DNA of 64,000 nucleotides from an uncultured Chthonomonadaceae bacterium (GTDB taxonomy: Bacteria > Armatimonadota > Fimbriimonadia > Fimbriimonadales > Fimbriimonadaceae): NCBI GenBank assembly GCA_946479035.1, contig CAMLDW010000002.1, positions 62,001-126,000 of the forward strand, written 5' to 3'. Below are positions 52,606-61,319 of the stretch, piece by piece. Positions within the stretch are counted from its first letter, which is position 1. Every line of letters starts with the position of its first letter. The notes under the pieces were generated by a model that was given only the letters and a program-made list of their open reading frames with translations, ran no database searches and was not told the origin of the DNA. The position numbers were made by a program, and so were the translations under genes.

Positions 52606-53924
52606 TCTCCCGCCTCCTTGCGCGCCCTCTCCTCTCGCAGCGCGCGGTCGAGAGCGGGCTGCATCCTCTCGCGCACCTTGCCGAGCGCCTGCTTCGGGTC
52701 CGCGCCGTTCACAAAGATCTCGTCGAACGCGTTGCGCAGCTCGGAGCTGTACTCCGGCCAGATGGAGATCTTCGGCGGCGAGACGACGCTCGCGTTCTTC
52801 GGCATGTCGGTGAAGAGCCGGATGAACGGGTTCGGGTGGTCGGCGTAGAACTCAGAGCTCGACTTGGCCAGCGGCGAGTGCTTGGTCTGTAGCAGGCAGA
52901 GCTTCTCCATCGCCTTTTGCGACTCGACGTACTGGATGAACTCGAACGCCTCCTTCGGGTGCTTCGCTCCGCGAGGGATGACGAGGATGTCAAGGTCCGC
53001 GAACGTGCGCCCTTTCAGGTCCGGCCGGTCCTTCGGGTAAGGGAAAGGCACGGCCGCCCACTGCAGCCCCGGCTTGTACTGCTTGATGAAGTTGCCCATC
53101 CATCCGCCCTGCAGCTCCATCGCTACCTTCTCGTCCATGAAAGCGTTCTGCGGCGAGGCGAACGCGCCGAACCCGCTCTTGAACGTCTGGATGCCCGCGA
53201 TGCCGTACTTCTTCGCGTATGACTGCACCCACGTCAGAGCGCGCACGTTGTCCGGCGAGTCGCAAGTGATCGTGCCCTTGCCGTCCCACAGCTCGCCGCC
53301 AAAAACGTAGCCCCACCCCCAGTTCCACCAGCCCGGCTCCTGGTGCATGAAACCCGCCTGCACGATCTTGCCGTCTTTGTCGCGCTTCGTCAGCCTCGCC
53401 GCGTCAGTGTCCATCTCCTCGATCGTCTCGGGCGGCGCTGCGATCCCTGCTTGCCTAAAGAGCCGGACGTTGTAGTGCAGCGCGGTGCTGGCGGGGGTCG
53501 CGGGCAGCGCGTAGACGTGTCCGTCATAGGTGCAGATGTCCCAGTAGATTGGAATGTAGTCCTCGCGAGAGATGCCAGCCTCGCGGCAGAAGTCGTCGAG
53601 CGGGATCACCGCGCGGTCCTGCACGTACTGCGCCACGTTCGGCCCGAAGAGCCCCGCGACGTCCGGCGGCACGCCCGCCCCAGTGGCCATCAGCGTCTTG
53701 TTGTTGATGCCGCTGACGCTGAGTAGGTCGACGTAGATCCGGTCCTGCGAGGCGTTGTAGTCGTCCACCACCGCCTTGATCGCGTCGAACTCGATGCCGG
53801 TCCACTTCTCCCAGTAGGTGACGTGGACCTTGCCGTCGTCGTGCTTGGGCCGCACGACCACCTCGCTCACCACGAACGCCGCGACCACGACGGCGAGCGC
53901 AGCGAGGGCGGTCAGCGGCTTCAC
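52602..53924 (-). CDS. ABC sugar-binding protein
   Basis: 440 aa, extracellular solute-binding family 1. The N-terminal hydrophobic segment (5-25) lacks a lipobox Cys, so it is either a membrane anchor or a cleaved signal. TYWEKWTGIEFDAIKAVV and the two-lobe pattern with PATPASTALHYNVRLFR are typical. GTG start at 53924. Placement beside a fucosidase suggests a fucose-containing glycan or fucose as ligand; inference only. Confidence 0.88.
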   Translation of the reverse strand: MKPLTALAALAVVVAAFVVSEVVVRPKHDDGKVHVTYWEKWTGIEFDAIKAVVDDYNASQDRIYVDLLSVSGINNKTLMATGAGVPPDVAGLFGPNVAQYVQDRAVIPLDDFCREAGISREDYIPIYWDICTYDGHVYALPATPASTALHYNVRLFRQAGIAAPPETIEEMDTDAARLTKRDKDGKIVQAGFMHQEPGWWNWGWGYVFGGELWDGKGTITCDSPDNVRALTWVQSYAKKYGIAGIQTFKSGFGAFASPQNAFMDEKVAMELQGGWMGNFIKQYKPGLQWAAVPFPYPKDRPDLKGRTFADLDILVIPRGAKHPKEAFEFIQYVESQKAMEKLCLLQTKHSPLAKSSSEFYADHPNPFIRLFTDMPKNASVVSPPKISIWPEYSSELRNAFDEIFVNGADPKQALGKVRERMQPALDRALREERARKEAGE

Positions 53925-53930
53925 GCTTGT

Positions 53931-53970
53931 TAGGACGGATCAGACAGATAGGACAGATCGGTAAGATCAG
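53931..53970. repeat. Short degenerate GGACAGAT repeat
   Basis: Two imperfect copies starting TAGGAC(G/A)GATC fill the 42-base gap between the binding-protein start and the fucosidase stop. Confidence 0.4.
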
Positions 53971-56030
53971 TGGCGAAAGGCTGAGATCGGCACTTCGCCA
54001 GTCTTCACCCCGGGCCCTTGCCACTCCAATCTCAGGCCCATGCCGCCGCTCGCGTTGAAGTACTCGACCCGCACGCGGTGGTAACCGGCGGCGAGCGGCG
54101 TGGTCCCCTGCTTTGTCTCCATCCCGTGCAGCCCGTCGTTGTCGACTACCAGGCGGCCGTCGATGTACAGGCGGCTGCCGTCGTCGCTTGTCAGCTTGAA
54201 GATTGTGATCTCGTCCTGCGGCGCGGTGAAGACGCCCTCGTAGACGAGCGCGAACTGCTCGTCGCGCTTGCGCAGTGCGAGGTCGAGCCCGTTCGTGCTG
54301 ACTCCGGTCGCCGTCGCCTTTGCGTCCTTCATCTGGTCGAGCGTGTGCCAGCCCTGCTCGTAGTAGCTGTACCGCAAGCCAGGGTCCGGCTGTCGGATGA
54401 AGTAGGTCGCCGGCCACAGGTCCTTCTTCTCAAACCGCGTGAACCTCATCTCGGCGACCGAGGGGCTCTGCCTCCCATCGAAGGTCGCAATCGCCTTGAG
54501 CACACAGCTCCTCTCGATCGAGATCGGCCCCGCGTACTTCTTCGATCTTGCCGTCGGTGCGGTGCCGTCCGTCGTGTACAGGACCGTAGCGCGCGGGTTG
54601 TCGCTTCGGATGGTCGCGGTAGCCCTGTTGAGGAACGACGTGGAGTCGGAGAGGATATCGACGCTCGGCGGCCCGCAGTAGACGCCGACGCGCTGCAGCG
54701 CGGGCGCGCCGCGCGAAGAGTCGATCACGATCTTGAGCTTCTTCGTAGTGATCGCTGACAGGTGAACCACGCGCCGATAGCCGACGGTCGTCCCTCGAAA
54801 GACCGTCTTGCCATCGGCTTCCAGGTGGAACTTCTTGATGAGCTGCCCATGTGCCACGTTCTCCTCCACGACGACGTGGTCGAACGTCTTCGCGGCCGGC
54901 CAGCTGAGGGCCAGCGCCGCGGAGCGGGTGCCGCTCGGCGTCTGCCAGCCCTGGCCCGGTTTCTTTGAAAGGAGCGCCGATTGGGGCCCGGCGCCCTTCG
55001 TCTTCGCCGATGAGCTCGCCTTCGCGCCTGCGGCCAGGTCTTGCACGAACGTCGCGTCGCGCCACTTCTTGAACTCCGTCAGCGCCGCGATGTCTTCGGC
55101 CGAGATCAGCCCCTTGTCGTTCGCCGGCACGTTCAGCAGCAGGTTGCCGCCGTGTCCGACCGACCGGTACCAGATCTCTTTGAGCTGTTCGAGCGACTTG
55201 ACCTTTGCGTCCTCCGACCTCCGCCAGAACCAGCCTGGGCGGATCGAGACGTCGCACTCGCCGGGCGAGTACTTGTCGCCCTTCGGGTCTCCCTCGAACA
55301 GCTTGTCGTAGATCGACTGGTCGCCGGGCCAGTGGCCGGAAGGCAGGAAGTTCCAGTTCGTCTCGCCGACGAAGCCGCTCTCGTTGCCGACCCAGCGCAC
55401 GTCGCCTCCGTCGCCGAAGATGACGGCGTGCGGTGCGTACTTGCGGACCGTCGCTTCGAACCGCGGCCAGTCGTAGACCTGTTTCTTGCCGTTCGGCCCC
55501 TCGCCGTTCGCGCCGTCGAACCAGACCTCCTTCATGTCGCCGTACTTTGTCAGGACCTCTTTGAGCATCCCGACGAAGGTGTCGTTGTAGGCGGCGGTGC
55601 CGTAGGTCGGGTGGTTGCGGTCCCAAGGCGAGAGGTACACGCCCATCCAGAGGCCGTACTCCTTGCACGCCGCGCTCAGGTCCTTGAGAACGTCGCCCTT
55701 GCCGTTGTGCCACTTGCTGGACATCACACCGTGCTTGGTGAGCTTGCTCTGCCAGAGCGCGAAGCCGTCGTGGTGCTTGGCGGTGATGATCACGCCGCTC
55801 ATGCCGGCCTGCTTGAACGCCTTGCACCACTGCCTGCAGTCGAGCTGCGTCGGGTTGAAGAGGTTCGGGTCCTCGGTGCCCTGGCCCCACTCGTTGCCTG
55901 TGAAGGTGTTGGGGCCGAAGTGGACGAAGGCGTAGTACTGGCGGGCGTGCCAGGCCATCTGGTTCGCGCTCGGCAGCGGCGGGACGGGCTTGGCTTGCGC
56001 GGTGAGCATGGCGAGTGCGAGGAGGAGCAT
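53967..56030 (-). CDS. Secreted alpha-L-fucosidase (GH29) with C-terminal sugar-binding parts
   Basis: 687 aa. Signal peptide 1-13 (MLTAQA region). GH29 catalytic barrel (about 20-345): AKHHDGFALW, GVYLSPWDRN and the nucleophile region EVWFDGANGEG. Then a discoidin-like region (about 370-460), a chitobiase-type segment (LYTTDGTAPTARS) and a C-terminal PA14 domain (about 590-680; LTSDDGSRLYIDG). The ATG at 56030 opens the signal peptide. It would release fucose outside the cytoplasm, and the following ABC genes could import the product. Confidence 0.9.
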   Translation of the reverse strand: MLLLALAMLTAQAKPVPPLPSANQMAWHARQYYAFVHFGPNTFTGNEWGQGTEDPNLFNPTQLDCRQWCKAFKQAGMSGVIITAKHHDGFALWQSKLTKHGVMSSKWHNGKGDVLKDLSAACKEYGLWMGVYLSPWDRNHPTYGTAAYNDTFVGMLKEVLTKYGDMKEVWFDGANGEGPNGKKQVYDWPRFEATVRKYAPHAVIFGDGGDVRWVGNESGFVGETNWNFLPSGHWPGDQSIYDKLFEGDPKGDKYSPGECDVSIRPGWFWRRSEDAKVKSLEQLKEIWYRSVGHGGNLLLNVPANDKGLISAEDIAALTEFKKWRDATFVQDLAAGAKASSSAKTKGAGPQSALLSKKPGQGWQTPSGTRSAALALSWPAAKTFDHVVVEENVAHGQLIKKFHLEADGKTVFRGTTVGYRRVVHLSAITTKKLKIVIDSSRGAPALQRVGVYCGPPSVDILSDSTSFLNRATATIRSDNPRATVLYTTDGTAPTARSKKYAGPISIERSCVLKAIATFDGRQSPSVAEMRFTRFEKKDLWPATYFIRQPDPGLRYSYYEQGWHTLDQMKDAKATATGVSTNGLDLALRKRDEQFALVYEGVFTAPQDEITIFKLTSDDGSRLYIDGRLVVDNDGLHGMETKQGTTPLAAGYHRVRVEYFNASGGMGLRLEWQGPGVKTGEVPISAFRH

Positions 56031-56173
56031 GGCTCTTGGTGGGGAGTCTACTTTTGGGGCGTTTCGAGCGGCGGGAATTCCCATTTTAAATCGGAATTAT
56101 TGAGGTTTTTTGGGGGGTCGCGTGGTGGTCGCCTGGTGCGATGCGGATTCCCTCACGCTGACCCCCACCCTAA

Positions 56174-56193
56174 CCCTCCCCCAAGGGGGAGGG
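56174..56193. repeat. Intergenic GC palindrome
   Basis: CCCTCCCC and GGGGAGGG pair around CAAG. Preceded by CCCACCCTAA; resembles abundant short intergenic palindromes of other bacteria. Confidence 0.55.
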
Positions 56194-56232
56194 AACGCTT
56201 GTGGATGGCCTCACACGGACCCTCCTTCGCGC

Positions 56233-56280
56233 GAGCAGGAGCAGGAGCGGGAGCGGGAGCGGGAGAGGGAGAGGGAGAGG
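56233..56280 (+). repeat. Hexanucleotide tandem array (GAGNNG)8
   Basis: Two GAGCAG, three GAGCGG and three GAGAGG units in sequence, 48 bp without interruption. Confidence 0.85.
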
Positions 56281-56578
56281 GAACGCTTTGTGGACGCCCT
56301 CAGCGCCTTTCGTACGCGCGGGGGTGGGAATCCGGAGTTCGATTCCGGGCTCTTAACCCGGTCGCACGCCCTACTCTACTTTCGGGCGACTGGTTTTTCT
56401 CGGGGCGTCGCCTGGTGGTCGCCGCCTCTACTTCAGCCTTTCTATTTGGTTTGACGAGCCGCGGGCGGGGTGTGGTTGCGAAATGCGACGTTGGTCCCGG
56501 TGTGCTCGGTGCCCTCGCCGTTTAGCCTCCACCACTCGATGCGGTGCCCTCGTCGGCGGAGGCGGCCGACGGTCCCAG

Positions 56579-58489
56579 CTATGCGCCAAGGACGCGCGCG
56601 ATCGTCTGGGCCAGTTCGACGACGTTGATCGGTTTGGTGACGTAGGCGCGGGCGCCTTCTGCGAGAAGCTTCCTCTTCTGGCCCTCGGTCGCGTCGGCGC
56701 TGACAATGATGACGGGGATGGCGGCGGTGCGCTCATCGGCCCTAAGGCGCCTCAGCACCTCCGCGCCGTCCATGTCCGGCAGGTGGAGGTCGAGCAAGAT
56801 GACGTCGGGGCGGTGCTGTCGCGCGAGCTCGATGCCGATGCTGCCCTGCATGGCGGGAACGAGGGTCGTGTTCGGCCAGGTCGCGAAGACGTGCTCGAGC
56901 AGCTTGAGGTTGGCGACGTTGTCTTCGATGCAGAGGACCTTGGCGGAGACCTCCGGCGCGTACTCTGCTCGATGCGCTGACCTGCCTGGGGGCCGCGTAG
57001 CGGCCGGTGCGCCAGAAGAAGTGAGCACGACGACGAAGGTGGAACCTGACTTGCCGCTCGCTTCAAGGTCGAGGGTCCCTCCCATCAGCTCGATGAGCTG
57101 GCGGGAGAGCGCGAGCCCGAGCCCGGTGCCCGGCACCGTCGTCTGGCCGATGCGCTCGAACGGCTGGAAGAGCAGCCTGCGGTCTTCGTCACTGATACCG
57201 ATTCCCGTGTCCTTGAACTCGATCTTGAACCGCGAGCCTGCTCCCAGAGCGCACGAGAGCTCGACCCTTCCGCCCCGGCGGTTGTACTTCACGCCGTTCG
57301 AGAGAAGGTTGATGAAGACCTGGAGCAGCCGTTGCCGGTCTGCGACGACGTGCACTTCGTCGCAGTTCTCGTTGTAGACGATCTCGACGCCCTCCTGCTC
57401 TGCGAGCGGCTCGACGAGGTCGATGGCCTGCTTGAGCACGGCTCCGGCTTGCACTGGCTCGAGCGAGACGGCGAGCTTGCCAGCTTCGATGCGAGCGATG
57501 TCGAGGATCTCGTTGATGAGGTCGAGCAGGTGCCGTCCGCCCTTAATGATCTGGCCGGCCATGTCCTTGATGTCGCTGTCAGGGTACTGGAGCTCCAGGA
57601 GCTGCGCAAAGCCGAGGATCCCGTTGAGCGGGGTTCGGAGCTCGTGGCTCATGCGCGAGATGAACTCGCTCTTGGCCCTGCTGGCCCGCAGGGCCTCGTC
57701 TCGCGCGTCGTGGAGGGAGCTTTCGAGCAGCTTTTGGTCGGTCGCGTCGCGCGCGACCGCGTACATGAACCCGCCCTCTTGCGGCACCGACTTCCACGAG
57801 AGAACGCGGTACGAGCCGTCCTTGTGCCGGTAACGGTTCTCGAACTGCAGCACCGGCTCACCCCGCTCGACCTGCCTTGCGACCTCGTTCATCGTCGCTT
57901 CGAGGTCGTCGGGGTGGACGAACGAGGCGAACGGCCTCGAGGTGAGCTCTTCGACCGACCATCCAAGGGTCCTTGTGAAGGCCGGGCTGGCGACCTTGAA
58001 GAATCCGTCCGCGTTGGCGATGCAGAGCATGTCGAGCGAGATCGTAAAGAAGCGCTCGAGGTCGACGACTGCGCGGTCCCGCTCGTGCTCGGCCAGGACG
58101 GAGCCTGTGACGTCCTCGACCTGGTGGACGATGTAGGCGACCTCGCCCTTCTTGTCCAGCACCGGCGAGTTGTACGGGCTCCAGTGCCTTACTTCGAACG
58201 TGCCGTCCGGCCGGCGGATGTCGTACTTTTGGACCGCCATCCGGTGCGGCTGTTTGGTCTTGAGCACGGTTTCGAGGGAGGACCTCAGGTTGCTCTCGCC
58301 GGTCGCTTGCGGGTCGTCCGGGTTGTCGGGGAAGACCTCGAAGAGCCCCTTGCCGACGATCTGCCCCCTCTTCGTCATCGTCGCGGCCGCATAGGCGTCG
58401 GTGACGGCGACGATCGTGAGGTCCGGCGCGAGGATGAGGTGGAGGGAGGGGGAGGACTCGAAGATCGCTCGGATGTCGGGCTCTTTCAT
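56579..58489 (-). CDS. Hybrid sensor histidine kinase with two PAS domains
   Basis: 636 aa, no membrane helix, so a cytoplasmic sensor. PAS1 (about 5-130), PAS2 (about 145-260), HisKA with H-box SRMSHELRTPLNGILGF (about 280), HATPase with N-box FINLLSNGVKY, DTGIGI and GTGLGLALS, and a C-terminal receiver (about 515-635) with phospho-acceptor Asp in DVILLDLHLPDMDG and Lys in VTKPIN. ATG at 58489 is chosen; TTG at 58546 would add 19 residues. No DNA-binding partner is adjacent. Confidence 0.92.
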   Translation of the reverse strand: MKEPDIRAIFESSPSLHLILAPDLTIVAVTDAYAAATMTKRGQIVGKGLFEVFPDNPDDPQATGESNLRSSLETVLKTKQPHRMAVQKYDIRRPDGTFEVRHWSPYNSPVLDKKGEVAYIVHQVEDVTGSVLAEHERDRAVVDLERFFTISLDMLCIANADGFFKVASPAFTRTLGWSVEELTSRPFASFVHPDDLEATMNEVARQVERGEPVLQFENRYRHKDGSYRVLSWKSVPQEGGFMYAVARDATDQKLLESSLHDARDEALRASRAKSEFISRMSHELRTPLNGILGFAQLLELQYPDSDIKDMAGQIIKGGRHLLDLINEILDIARIEAGKLAVSLEPVQAGAVLKQAIDLVEPLAEQEGVEIVYNENCDEVHVVADRQRLLQVFINLLSNGVKYNRRGGRVELSCALGAGSRFKIEFKDTGIGISDEDRRLLFQPFERIGQTTVPGTGLGLALSRQLIELMGGTLDLEASGKSGSTFVVVLTSSGAPAATRPPGRSAHRAEYAPEVSAKVLCIEDNVANLKLLEHVFATWPNTTLVPAMQGSIGIELARQHRPDVILLDLHLPDMDGAEVLRRLRADERTAAIPVIIVSADATEGQKRKLLAEGARAYVTKPINVVELAQTIARVLGA

Positions 58490-58618
58490 CGCCAAAAACG
58501 CCTTGCCCGGGCGCAATGGGCGTCCGAGGGGAAGGACCTTGCTCAAGGGTTAAGACGCGCCTGGCTCTCAGGGTGTTGCCGACGGAACGAGATAGACTGT
58601 AAGGACAGGAGCAACGCT

Positions 58619-59308
58619 ATGAGACTGAACGCACTGGCCGTTTTTCCCCTGGTCGCCGCGCCGGCGCTCGCCCAGGGCCCTGGGCAGAAGTGGGAGGAGA
58701 AGTTCGACGTCGACAAGGCGTCGCTGGGCTCGACGGGCAGCAACCCGTACTTCGCGCTCGTGCCGGGAACGAAGTACGAGTATGAGGGCGGCGGCACGCG
58801 GCTCGTCGTCACTGTGCTCGAGAAGACGAAGCTCGTCGACGGCGTCGAGGTGCGCATCGTCGAGGAGCGCGAGTGGAGCGGCAAGGCGCTGGTCGAGGTC
58901 TCGCTGAACTACTTCGCTGCCGACAGGCGCACGGGCGACGTCTACTACTTCGGCGAGGACGTCGAAAACTACCGGAACGGAAGGGTCGCGAACCACGAGG
59001 GCTCGTGGCAAGCGGGGAAGGGCGGTGCGAAGTTCGGGCTCATGATGCCGGGCAAGCCGACGGTCGGACGCGCGTTCTACCAAGAGATCGCAAAAGGCAC
59101 GGCGATGGACCGGGCGAAGATCGCGGACATGTCCGCGACGGTCAAGACGCCTTCCGGCACGTACAGGGAGTGCCTGAAGAGCGAGGAGACAACTCCGCTC
59201 GAGCCGGGCGTCACGGAGTACAAGTTCTACGCGCCGGGAGTCGGGCTGGTGGTGGACTCCGGGGTGAAGCTGGTCAAGAAGAGCAGCGCTGCTCTCAAAG
59301 CGGACTAG
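58619..59308 (+). CDS. Secreted protein of unknown function
   Basis: 229 aa. Signal peptide 1-18 (APALAQ). Beta-rich, with VPGTKYEYEGGGTRLVVTVLEKT and VKLVKKSS blocks, similar in style to uncharacterised exported proteins that carry a PGTxWxY segment. AAGGACAGGA lies upstream. No enzymatic motif. Its stop shares CTAG with the convergent small gene. Confidence 0.72.
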   Translation: MRLNALAVFPLVAAPALAQGPGQKWEEKFDVDKASLGSTGSNPYFALVPGTKYEYEGGGTRLVVTVLEKTKLVDGVEVRIVEEREWSGKALVEVSLNYFAADRRTGDVYYFGEDVENYRNGRVANHEGSWQAGKGGAKFGLMMPGKPTVGRAFYQEIAKGTAMDRAKIADMSATVKTPSGTYRECLKSEETTPLEPGVTEYKFYAPGVGLVVDSGVKLVKKSSAALKAD

Positions 59309-59508
59309 GTCTTCTTCTTCGCGCTGCGCGTCTTGTTCTGCGGGCTGTTCCTGTCGCTTTCGTGCCCGGGCTTGTGTGTCTGGACGTCCTTTTGGTCCGT
59401 CGTCGGCTTTTTGGCCTTTGCCATGCCGTGCCTGTACTGCTCCTCTTGGCGCATGCGCGCGGTCTTCTTGTCCTTGCGCCCTCCTCCTTTCTTGTGCGTG
59501 TGTGCCAT
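59305..59508 (-). CDS. Small Lys-rich basic protein
   Basis: 67 aa, about one third Lys/Arg, with GGGRKDKKTARMRQEE and a KKKT end; no hydrophobic core, so likely disordered and nucleic-acid binding. GC-rich third codon positions support coding. No good ribosome site. Could be a nucleoid- or ribosome-associated peptide; unproven. Confidence 0.55.
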   Translation of the reverse strand: MAHTHKKGGGRKDKKTARMRQEEQYRHGMAKAKKPTTDQKDVQTHKPGHESDRNSPQNKTRSAKKKT

Positions 59509-59588
59509 AGGGGGAGGTTACCGCCTTTGGCGGGCTCTCCGTCCGGCGCGCTAGACCGTCGCATGGTGCAGAATCAAAGGGCAAGCCG

Positions 59589-60128
59589 ATGGCCAACGTA
59601 CTCATCGTCTACGGAACGACAGAAGGGCACACGCGCAAGATCGCGGAGCGGGTCGGCGAGTGGGCGCGAGCGAGGGGGCACAACTCGGAGGTATTGGACA
59701 GCGCGAACGTGCCGGAGGAGTTCGTGGTCGCCGGCTACGACGCGTTCATCGCGGCAGGATCGCTGCACGAGGGAAGGCACCAGCGGTCTCTACGGCACTT
59801 TGTGAAGGAGCACGTTGCGGTAATGAACGCCCGTCCGACCGCGTTCCTCTCAGTAAGCATGTCTGCGGTGAACAAAGACGCCAGGCACGCGGACGAGGCG
59901 AAGCGCTGCATCGACGAGTTCGTGGAGGAGACAGGGCTCAAGCCGACGGCCACGCAGGCAGTCGCTGGCGCGCTCAAGTACACCAAGTACGACTTCCTCA
60001 AGCGGTACATCATGCTCCAGATCGTGAAGAAGGAGAGCGGCGATATAGACACGTCGCAGGACTACGAGTACACCGACTGGGCTGACGTAGAGTCGTTCGT
60101 CGAGAGCTTTCTGAAGCAGTTGGGCTGA
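59589..60128 (+). CDS. hemG: HemG-like flavodoxin
   Basis: 179 aa long-chain flavodoxin fold. FMN loop IVYGTTEGHTRKIA (6-19). The block VAGALKYTKYDFLKRY followed by IVKKESGDIDT and YTDW is very close to HemG, the menaquinone-linked protoporphyrinogen IX dehydrogenase. No heme gene is adjacent, so a general flavodoxin role remains possible. Confidence 0.75.
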   Translation: MANVLIVYGTTEGHTRKIAERVGEWARARGHNSEVLDSANVPEEFVVAGYDAFIAAGSLHEGRHQRSLRHFVKEHVAVMNARPTAFLSVSMSAVNKDARHADEAKRCIDEFVEETGLKPTATQAVAGALKYTKYDFLKRYIMLQIVKKESGDIDTSQDYEYTDWADVESFVESFLKQLG

Positions 60129-60132
60129 GCGG

Positions 60133-60138
60133 TAGAAT
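60133..60138 (+). promoter_or_regulatory. -10 element of DUF1801 gene
   Basis: TAGAAT, 7 nt before the ATG at 60146, 4 bases past the hemG stop. Leaderless arrangement. Confidence 0.5.
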
Positions 60139-60145
60139 CCCGGCC

Positions 60146-60625
60146 ATGACGAGCAGCGCGAAGACGGTCGAGCAGTACTTGAAGGGGCTGCCAGAGGACA
60201 GGCGGAAGGCGATCACCGCCGTGCGTGGCGTCATCCTCAAGAACCTGGACAAGGAGTTTGAAGAAGGGATGCAGTACGGGATGATCGGGTACTACGTGCC
60301 GCACAGCGTGTATCCGCCCGGCTACCACTGCGACCCGAAGCAGCCGCTCTGCTTCGCCATGCTCGGCAGCCAAAAGAACTACATGTCGCTCTACCTGATG
60401 TCCGTGTATGGGAGCGAAGAGGTGAAGGCGAAGTTCGTCGCCGACTGGACGAAGACGGGTAAGAAGCTGGACATGGGGAAGTCGTGCGTGCGGTTCAAGA
60501 GCGCAGACGACCTCGCGCTCGACGTGATAGGGAGGACGATCAAGGCCATTAAAGCGCGCCAGTACGCGGCGAACATCGAGGCCTTCTTGAAGGCCCACAA
60601 AGAGAAGCGGAAGGCGAAGCGGTAG
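60146..60625 (+). CDS. DUF1801 (YdhG-like) protein
   Basis: 159 aa. TVEQYLKGLPEDRRKAI and FEEGMQYGMIGYY at the start and KLDMGKSCVRFKSADDL later are the DUF1801 pattern. Cytoplasmic; the family has no settled function, though some members are linked with iron handling. Sits between hemG-like and phosphoribosyltransferase genes. Confidence 0.78.
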   Translation: MTSSAKTVEQYLKGLPEDRRKAITAVRGVILKNLDKEFEEGMQYGMIGYYVPHSVYPPGYHCDPKQPLCFAMLGSQKNYMSLYLMSVYGSEEVKAKFVADWTKTGKKLDMGKSCVRFKSADDLALDVIGRTIKAIKARQYAANIEAFLKAHKEKRKAKR

Positions 60626-60648
60626 AGACTGCGCTTTGAACCGTGCAG

Positions 60649-60654
60649 TATCCT
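60649..60654 (+). promoter_or_regulatory. -10 element of phosphoribosyltransferase gene
   Basis: TATCCT, 9 nt before the ATG at 60664. Confidence 0.45.
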
Positions 60655-60663
60655 CGCTCAGGC

Positions 60664-61299
60664 ATGGCGCTGCAGTTCAAGGACCGCAAGGACGCAGGAG
60701 AGAGGCTCGCCGTGGCGCTCGAAAGGTTCCGGTCCGAGGATCCCGTGGTGTTCGGCCTTCCGCGCGGCGGGGTCGTGGTCGCCGCGGAGGTCGCGCGATC
60801 GCTCGGCGCGCCGCTCGACATTGTCGTGGCGCGCAAGATCGGCCACCCCGGCAACGAGGAGTACGCGATCGGCGCGGTGACGGACGACGGAGAAGCGGTC
60901 TTCAACGAAAGGGACGCAAAGTTCGTGCCCAAGGAATGGCTGGAGAAGGAGACCGCGCGCGAACGTGAGGAGGCTGTGCGACGGCGGGCGCTCTACGCCG
61001 GCGGGCGCGGCACCACCGACCTGACGGGCAAGACAGCGATCCTGGTGGACGACGGGATCGCGACTGGGCACACGGTCCGTGCGGCGGTGCGCGCCCTTCG
61101 CAAGCGCAACCCCGCTCGGCTCGTGGTCGCCGCGCCGGTCGCGCCCGCGCGGTCTGTGCGGTCGCTCGCCGAAGGGGCGGACGAGGTCGTCGTCCTCGAG
61201 CGACCGGACGAGTTCTTTGCGATCAGCATGTTCTATACGGAGTTCGAGCCGGTCTCGGACAGCGAGGTCGTCGCGCTGATGCGCGAGTTTGCTGGCTGA
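60664..61299 (+). CDS. Phosphoribosyltransferase-domain protein
   Basis: 211 aa. Type I PRTase fold with PRPP loop AILVDDGIATGHTV (about 123-136) and an N-terminal FGLPRGGVVVAAEVA segment. Matches the stand-alone PRTases (often next to erythromycin esterase-like or dienelactone hydrolase genes) whose substrate is not known. ATG at 60664 rather than an upstream ATG at 60643 because TATCCT lies between. Confidence 0.82.
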   Translation: MALQFKDRKDAGERLAVALERFRSEDPVVFGLPRGGVVVAAEVARSLGAPLDIVVARKIGHPGNEEYAIGAVTDDGEAVFNERDAKFVPKEWLEKETAREREEAVRRRALYAGGRGTTDLTGKTAILVDDGIATGHTVRAAVRALRKRNPARLVVAAPVAPARSVRSLAEGADEVVVLERPDEFFAISMFYTEFEPVSDSEVVALMREFAG

Positions 61300-61319
61300 A
61301 AGTGGACCGCGGCTCCTGC

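Larger units (their letters stand above)
56031..56578. other. Repeat-rich intergenic region, no supportable gene
   Basis: 548 bases. It holds a GC hairpin (56174-56193), a 48-bp hexamer array (56233-56280), two direct copies of GGGAACGCTT-type sequence (56188-56212 and 56278-56301), and two overlapping tRNA-arm-like hairpins (56332-56361). A frame at 56110-56454 only translates these repeats and is not accepted. Confidence 0.6.

Noticed and set aside
56110..56454. 114-codon frame with a run of Glu-Arg repeats
   Set aside because: It is only a translation of the intergenic palindrome and hexamer array, with no ribosome site or domain.
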